This document shows positions 6,216 to 8,814 of a stretch of 8,814 nucleotides of DNA, in pieces. The stretch is from an uncultured Lachnospiraceae bacterium (GTDB lineage: Bacteria > Bacillota > Clostridia > Lachnospirales > Lachnospiraceae). The translations under genes and the position numbers were made by a program. The DNA lies in the NCBI GenBank assembly GCA_910584785.1, contig CAJUDX010000091.1, forward strand, positions 1 through 8,814. Direction: 5' to 3'. Each line of letters starts with the position of its first letter. Positions within the stretch are counted from its first letter, which is position 1. The notes under the pieces are model-generated. The model was not told the DNA's origin. It saw only the letters and a program-made list of their open reading frames with translations, and ran no database searches.

Positions 6216-6387
6216 ATGTTCACTCAACTAAGTTCGTCTTTCGCCTGCGGCTCGGACGCACTAAGGTTCGTGAACGGCCTCGCACTAAACTCTGTTGATA
6301 CTCTCCGCTTCGCTTCGAGTATCCGCTTTCTCACTAGGCTCGAAAAAACCTCACCAAGTGTTCAATGCGTCGTTAAGTGCTTCCGGC
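6216..6387 (-). repeat. Intergenic repeat, copy A (long form), rpsH-rplF gap
   Basis: A 172-base element that starts directly after the rpsH TAG. Read on the minus strand it opens with one extra G and then CCGGAAGCACTTAACGA, as copy B does after rpsN. It ends with the 75-base core (6216-6290), whose outer stem is GUUCAC with GUGAAC (6218-6223 with 6270-6275) and whose inner stem is CGUC with GACG (6235-6238 with 6255-6258). Between these lies an extra segment missing from copy B. It holds a second start-like motif (CACTTGGTGAGG near 6349-6360), a CCTAGTGAG motif, and a hairpin with 7-bp arms GATACTC/GAGTATC (6297-6303 with 6317-6323) around a GAAGC-rich 13-base loop. Copy A therefore looks like an expanded or nested version of copy B. 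Confidence 0.85.
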
Positions 6388-6789
6388 CTACCAAACAAAA
6401 GCCAGTACTTCGCCGCCGACACCTAACTGACGTGCCTGCTTATCGGTAATTACGCCCTGGTTGGTAGAGATGATGGCAACGCCCAGGCCGCCCAATACCT
6501 TCGGCAGTTCTTCCTTGTTTGCATATACACGCAGGCCGGGCTTAGAGATTCTCTTAATGCCGGAGATAATCTTCTCGTTTTTATCTTTACCGTATTTCAG
6601 AGTGATGCGGATAATATTAAATCCGCCGTCCTCTACGATATCATATTTTTTAATATAACCTTCCTTAACCAGGATGTCGGCAATCGCCAGCTTCATCTTG
6701 GAAGAAGGTACATCTACTGTATCATGCTTTGCAGTATTGGCATTACGGATTCTTGTAAGCATATCTGCAATCGGATCACTCATAGTCAT
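6388..6789 (-). CDS. rpsH: Small-subunit ribosomal protein S8 (uS8)
   Basis: A 133-residue primary 16S rRNA-binding protein. In E. coli S8 also represses the spc operon by binding its mRNA; whether that applies here cannot be seen. It begins M-T-M-S-D-P-I-A-D-M-L-T-R-I-R-N-A, the family's start. It ends with the S8 signature at 108-127 (S-T-N-Q-G-V-I-T-D-K-Q-A-R-Q-L-G-V-G-G-E), followed by V-L-A-F-V-W. Two ATG codons are possible, at 6789 and at 6783. AGGAGG lies about 11 bases before the first and 17 before the second, so the first is preferred. The gene is flanked on both sides by repeat copies A and B, an unusual isolation within an otherwise compact operon. Confidence 0.98.
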   Translation of the reverse strand: MTMSDPIADMLTRIRNANTAKHDTVDVPSSKMKLAIADILVKEGYIKKYDIVEDGGFNIIRITLKYGKDKNEKIISGIKRISKPGLRVYANKEELPKVLGGLGVAIISTNQGVITDKQARQLGVGGEVLAFVW

Positions 6790-6875
6790 AGTGGGTGTGT
6801 CCTCCTTTTCTTTGTTCTCTCCAAAACTCTATTTTCTGACTGGGGCTGCACTCTTTAAGTTATCGGCCCCGCAAC

Positions 6876-6978
6876 ATGTTCGCTCAACTAAGTTCAGCTT
6901 TCGCCTGCGGCTCGGCTTCACTAAGGTTCGCGAACGACCTCGCACTAAACTCGAAAAGACCTCGTTAAGTGCTTCCGG
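6876..6978 (-). repeat. Intergenic repeat, copy B (short form), rpsN-rpsH gap
   Basis: A 103-base element that starts at the base after the rpsN stop, read on the minus strand. It begins CCGGAAGCACTTAACGA, the same 17 bases that follow rpsH at 6370-6386, and continues into a 75-base core (6876-6950) that matches copy A (6216-6290) at 67 positions. Two nested stems can be drawn in the core. The outer is GUUCGC with GCGAAC (6878-6883 with 6930-6935). The inner is AGC with GCU (6896-6898 with 6915-6917), enclosing an invariant segment with a GCC-GCA-GGC mini-hairpin. The motif TTAGTG or TTAGTT recurs along the element. It lacks the roughly 70-base hairpin-bearing segment found in copy A. After it come about 86 further bases, including the rpsH ribosome binding site, with only a weak GGGGC/GCCCC pairing. 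Family and function are unknown to me. Confidence 0.85.
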
Positions 6979-7164
6979 TCACCAGCTTGCCTTCTTCACT
7001 CCCGGAATCTGACCCTTATATGCCAGTTCGCGGAAGCAAATACGGCATACGCCATACTTTCTTAAATAAGCGTGCGGACGACCGCAGATTCTGCAACGGT
7101 TATACTGTCTGGTAGAGAACTTAGCAGGACGCTGCTGCTTAATCTTCATTGAAGTCTTAGCCAT
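6979..7164 (-). CDS. rpsN: Small-subunit ribosomal protein S14, zinc-binding type Z (uS14)
   Basis: A 61-residue short form of S14, a late-assembling protein of the 30S head. Two C-x-x-C pairs, Cys24/Cys27 and Cys40/Cys43, form the zinc ribbon of the C+ (type Z) paralogue. Bacteria with zinc-responsive control often also carry a longer, cysteine-free S14 elsewhere; none is visible here. The surrounding R-C-R-I-C-G-R-P-H-A-Y-L-R-K-Y-G-V-C-R-I-C-F-R-E-L and the C-terminal G-Q-I-P-G-V-K-K-A-S-W are typical. The ATG start has TAGGAGGA just upstream. The odd part is downstream: immediately after the TGA stop the operon is interrupted by a 189-base gap that begins with repeat copy B. Some annotations name this form rpsZ. 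Confidence 0.98.
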   Translation of the reverse strand: MAKTSMKIKQQRPAKFSTRQYNRCRICGRPHAYLRKYGVCRICFRELAYKGQIPGVKKASW

Positions 7165-7181
7165 GGAATCTATCCTCCTAA

Positions 7182-7721
7182 TTATTTAGCAAATGGCATA
7201 TTAAATAATGTCAAAAGTTCACGGGCTTCTTCATCGGTCTTTGCGGTGGTAACGAAAACAACGTCCATACCTCTTACCTTGTCAATCTTATCGTACTCGA
7301 TTTCCGGGAAGATCAGCTGCTCTTTAATACCAAGTGCGTAGTTTCCTCTTCCGTCAAATGCGTTCGGGTTTACACCGCGGAAGTCACGTACACGGGGCAG
7401 AGCCAGGTTGATTAAACGATCCGCAAACTCGTACATTCTCTCGCCGCGAAGGGTTACCTTGCAGCCGATAGCCATGCCTTCACGAATCTTAAAGTTTGCT
7501 ACAGACTTCTTTGCCTTGGTCGTTACTGCCTTCTGACCGGAGATAATTTCCAAATCTCTTACCGCAGAATCCAGAACCTTGGCATTTTCCTTTGCTTCAC
7601 CAACGCCCATGTTGATTACAATTTTATCAAGCTTCGGGACTTCCATAATATTTTTATATCCGAACTTCTTCATCATTGCGCTGACGATCTCGTTCTGATA
7701 GGTTTCTTTTAATCTAGCCAA
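7182..7721 (-). CDS. rplE: Large-subunit ribosomal protein L5 (uL5), TTG start
   Basis: A 179-residue protein that binds 5S rRNA and forms the 5S ribonucleoprotein with L18 at the 50S central protuberance. Family blocks visible are K-F-G-Y-K-N-I-M-E-V-P-K-L-D-K-I-V-I-N-M-G-V-G-E-A (19-43), the signature-like A-V-T-T-K-A-K-K-S-V-A-N-F-K-I-R-E-G (65-82), L-P-R-V-R-D-F-R-G (108-116) and the G-R-G-N-Y-A-L-G-I-K-E-Q-L-I-F-P-E segment (124-140). The length is standard. The start is TTG at 7721-7719: a perfect AGGAGG lies nine bases upstream and M-A-R-L-K-E-x-Y is the expected N-terminus, while the next in-frame Met would remove conserved residues. It follows rplX by 23 bases and precedes rpsN by 17. 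Confidence 0.98.
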   Translation of the reverse strand: MARLKETYQNEIVSAMMKKFGYKNIMEVPKLDKIVINMGVGEAKENAKVLDSAVRDLEIISGQKAVTTKAKKSVANFKIREGMAIGCKVTLRGERMYEFADRLINLALPRVRDFRGVNPNAFDGRGNYALGIKEQLIFPEIEYDKIDKVRGMDVVFVTTAKTDEEARELLTLFNMPFAK

Positions 7722-7730
7722 TTTAACGTT

Positions 7731-7736
7731 CCTCCT
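7731..7736 (-). promoter_or_regulatory. Ribosome binding site for the TTG-started rplE
   Basis: A perfect AGGAGG lies nine bases before the TTG codon at 7721. It is the main reason for accepting TTG here: a strong Shine-Dalgarno sequence compensates for the weak initiation codon. Confidence 0.85.
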
Positions 7737-7744
7737 CTCTGCAA

Positions 7745-8050
7745 TTAGTCAATTACCTTGCCGGTTGCCTTGGCAACGCGGACCTTCTTGCCGTCCTTTA
7801 CTTCAAAGCCCACGCGGGTTGCTTTTCCGTCAACGACTAACATAACATTGGAAATGTCAATCGGAGCTTCCTTGGAAATAATTCCGCCCTGAGGATTGGC
7901 AGCATTTGGCTTTGCATGCTTTGTCACCATATTGCAGCCTTCCACTAAAATTTTCCCGGTCTTAGAATCTACATGAAGGACTTTTCCCTGCTTATCTTTA
8001 TCTTTTCCTGCGATTACTTTTACTAAATCGTCTTTTTTGATCTTATGCAC
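7745..8050 (-). CDS. rplX: Large-subunit ribosomal protein L24 (uL24), GTG start
   Basis: A 101-residue KOW-fold protein and one of the first to bind 23S rRNA during 50S assembly. The protein begins M-H-K-I-K-K-D-D-L-V-K-V-I-A-G-K-D-K-D-K-Q-G-K-V, which is the KOW motif. It continues through the conserved V-E-G-C-N-M-V-T-K-H-A-K-P (36-48) and the Q-G-G-I-I-x-K-E-A-P-I (54-64) segment, to R-V-G-F-E (79-83). I place the start at the GTG at 8050-8048, not at the in-frame ATG at 8092. The GTG has AAGGGGG eight bases upstream (8059-8065). The longer frame would overlap rplN by 29 bases and add 14 residues that look nothing like L24. With this start, the length and N-terminus match the family. Confidence 0.96.
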   Translation of the reverse strand: MHKIKKDDLVKVIAGKDKDKQGKVLHVDSKTGKILVEGCNMVTKHAKPNAANPQGGIISKEAPIDISNVMLVVDGKATRVGFEVKDGKKVRVAKATGKVID

Positions 8051-8058
8051 AGTGGATA

Positions 8059-8065
8059 CCCCCTT
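8059..8065 (-). promoter_or_regulatory. Ribosome binding site that fixes the rplX start
   Basis: AAGGGGG, a one-base variant of the consensus AAGGAGG, lies eight bases before the GTG at 8050. It begins inside the TAA stop of rplN, so ribosomes ending L14 pass directly over it, and translational coupling is likely. Confidence 0.75.
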
Positions 8066-8432
8066 ATAATACTTCTGGAGCCAGGGAAACAATCTTCATA
8101 AACTGCTTCTCTCTCAGCTCTCTTGCTACCGGCCCAAAGATACGAGTCCCTCTTGGGGTCTTATCGTCTTTAATGATTACCGCGGCATTTTCATCAAACC
8201 TGATGTAAGAACCGTCTTTCCTATGAGCACCTTTTACAGTACGGACAACAACGGCCTTAACCACGTCGCCCTTCTTTACAACGCCGCCTGGCGTTGCATC
8301 TTTAACGGAAGCAACAATGATATCGCCGATATTTGCATATCTTCTGGTTGAACCGCCCATAACACGGATGCACAGGAGTTCCTTTGCACCGGTATTGTCG
8401 GCAACCTTTAATCTGGTTTCCTGCTGGATCAT
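8064..8432 (-). CDS. rplN: Large-subunit ribosomal protein L14 (uL14)
   Basis: A 122-residue protein, the canonical L14 length. It begins M-I-Q-Q-E-T-R-L-K-V-A-D-N-T-G-A-K and contains the L14 hallmark around residues 57-73 (V-V-K-A-V-V-V-R-T-V-K-G-A-H-R-K), followed by I-R-F-D-E-N-A-A-V (77-85) and G-T-R-I-F-G-P-V-A-R-E-L-R (95-107). L14 sits at the 50S interface side, contacts 16S rRNA in the intersubunit bridge region, and is the docking point of the silencing factor RsfS in other bacteria (family knowledge). The ATG start has a clear GGAAGGAG-type ribosome binding site. Its TAA stop lies only 13 bases before the rplX start, and the rplX ribosome binding site overlaps the stop codon. Confidence 0.99.
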   Translation of the reverse strand: MIQQETRLKVADNTGAKELLCIRVMGGSTRRYANIGDIIVASVKDATPGGVVKKGDVVKAVVVRTVKGAHRKDGSYIRFDENAAVIIKDDKTPRGTRIFGPVARELREKQFMKIVSLAPEVL

Positions 8433-8456
8433 ACCTGATACTCCTTCCTGAATTAA

Positions 8457-8711
8457 TTATCTGGCTTTCTCGATAATCTCAACCAATCTCCATCTCTTAT
8501 CTTTGGAAAGAGGTCTGGTTTCCATTACTTTAACGGTATCGCCAATGCCACATTCATTCTTCTCGTCATGGGCCTTTAATTTATAGGTTTTCTTTACGAT
8601 TTTACCAATCAAGGGATGCTTTACATGGTCTTCGATAGCAACGACAATGGTTTTATCCATCTTGTCGCTAACAACTTTACCGGTACGCACTTTTCTTAAA
8701 TTTCTTTCCAC
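8457..8711 (-). CDS. rpsQ: Small-subunit ribosomal protein S17 (uS17)
   Basis: An 84-residue OB-fold protein that binds 16S rRNA early in 30S assembly. Recognisable features are the N-terminal R-K-V-R-T-G-K-V-V-S-D-K-M-D-K-T block (residues 6-21), the H-P-L-I-G-K segment (32-37), the K-K-T-Y-K-L-K-A-H-D block (40-49) and the C-I-G-D-T-V/R-P-L-S-K region (54-70). The length is normal for the family. The start is GTG, not ATG. It is chosen because AAAGGAG (8722-8728) lies 10 bases upstream and because E-R-N-L-R-K is the usual beginning of firmicute S17. It follows rpmC by 23 bases and precedes rplN by 24 bases, so it is co-transcribed with both. Confidence 0.98.
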   Translation of the reverse strand: MERNLRKVRTGKVVSDKMDKTIVVAIEDHVKHPLIGKIVKKTYKLKAHDEKNECGIGDTVKVMETRPLSKDKRWRLVEIIEKAR

Positions 8712-8734
8712 GGTAAATGTTCTCCTTTCCCAAT

Positions 8735-8814
8735 TTAAGCCAGCTTCGTTTTCTCAGCGATAACAGTCTGAATCCTGGCAATGTTCTTGCGAACTTCTTT
8801 GATTCTGCTGGTGT
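8735..8814 (-). CDS. rpmC: Large-subunit ribosomal protein L29 (uL29), 3' end only
   Basis: Only the last 25 codons and a TAA stop are inside the window; the 5' part lies beyond the right edge. The visible residues read TSRIKEVRKNIARIQTVIAE and end KTKLA. This is the basic C-terminal helix of L29, with the family's typical R-x-x-I-A-R-I-x-T pattern. L29 is a small helical-hairpin protein of the 50S subunit near the polypeptide exit tunnel. The next gene, rpsQ, begins 23 bases further on, which is the standard rpmC-rpsQ order of the S10/spc clusters. The identification rests on this C-terminal motif together with position, and both agree. Confidence 0.93.
   Translation of the reverse strand, partial: TSRIKEVRKNIARIQTVIAEKTKLA

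Noticed and set aside
6216..6449. Plus-strand open frame of 77 residues across repeat copy A, with a matching 30-residue frame starting MFAQLSS in copy B
   Set aside because: Six of the seven codons that differ between the two copies' shared part change the amino acid, the reverse of coding constraint. No ribosome binding site precedes either ATG, and the A frame runs antisense into rpsH. The similarity comes from the repeat itself.
6842..6870. GGGGC/GCCCC pairing between repeat copy B and rpsH as a terminator
   Set aside because: The stem is only 5 bp with a 19-base loop and no T-run follows, so it is too weak to call.
6216..6978. The repeats as a CRISPR array or an insertion sequence
   Set aside because: There are only two copies 660 bases apart with a gene between them, no regular spacers, no transposase and no clear terminal inverted repeats or target duplications.
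8051..8092. N-terminal 14-residue extension of L24 from an upstream ATG
   Set aside because: It overlaps rplN by 29 bases, lacks a ribosome binding site and is unlike L24. The GTG at 8050 has AAGGGGG eight bases upstream and gives the usual N-terminus.

Overview
This window is a stretch of the S10-spc-alpha ribosomal protein supercluster, read entirely on the minus strand. It runs from the 3' end of rpmC (L29) at the right edge to a truncated rpsM (S13) at the left edge. In transcription order the genes are rpmC, rpsQ, rplN, rplX, rplE, rpsN, rpsH, rplF, rplR, rpsE, rpmD, rplO, secY, adk, map, a KOW-domain gene, infA, rpmJ and rpsM. The gene order, the zinc-binding 61-residue S14, the four-cysteine adenylate kinase and the small KOW gene between map and infA point to Firmicutes, class Clostridia. 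Lachnospiraceae is the most likely family, but that placement is inference from gene order and general look, not from a search.

Right part (about 8814-6979): rpmC, rpsQ, rplN, rplX, rplE and rpsN are packed with gaps of 13-24 bases and strong Shine-Dalgarno sequences. Several starts are not ATG: GTG for rpsQ and rplX, TTG for rplE. Middle (6978-4037): the packing is broken twice, by 189 bases between rpsN and rpsH and by 239 bases between rpsH and rplF. Each gap begins, right at the upstream stop codon, with a copy of the same repeat. After that rplF, rplR, rpsE, rpmD and rplO are again tightly spaced. Left part (4035-640): secY, adk, map, the KOW gene and infA, linking protein export, nucleotide balance and N-terminal Met removal to ribosome synthesis. 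A strong hairpin sits between secY and adk. Far left (639-1): a 167-base gap with a good candidate promoter, then rpmJ (GTG start, 37 residues) and rpsM, the head of the alpha-operon block.

The genes form one growth-linked expression unit: large- and small-subunit proteins, the translocon channel SecY, adenylate kinase, methionine aminopeptidase and initiation factor IF-1. The gene content is ordinary. The unusual part is the pair of related intergenic repeats. Their 75-base cores match at 67 positions, and six of the eight differences form three compensatory base-pair changes in two nested stems. This suggests a structured RNA (or DNA hairpin) element placed twice within an essential operon.
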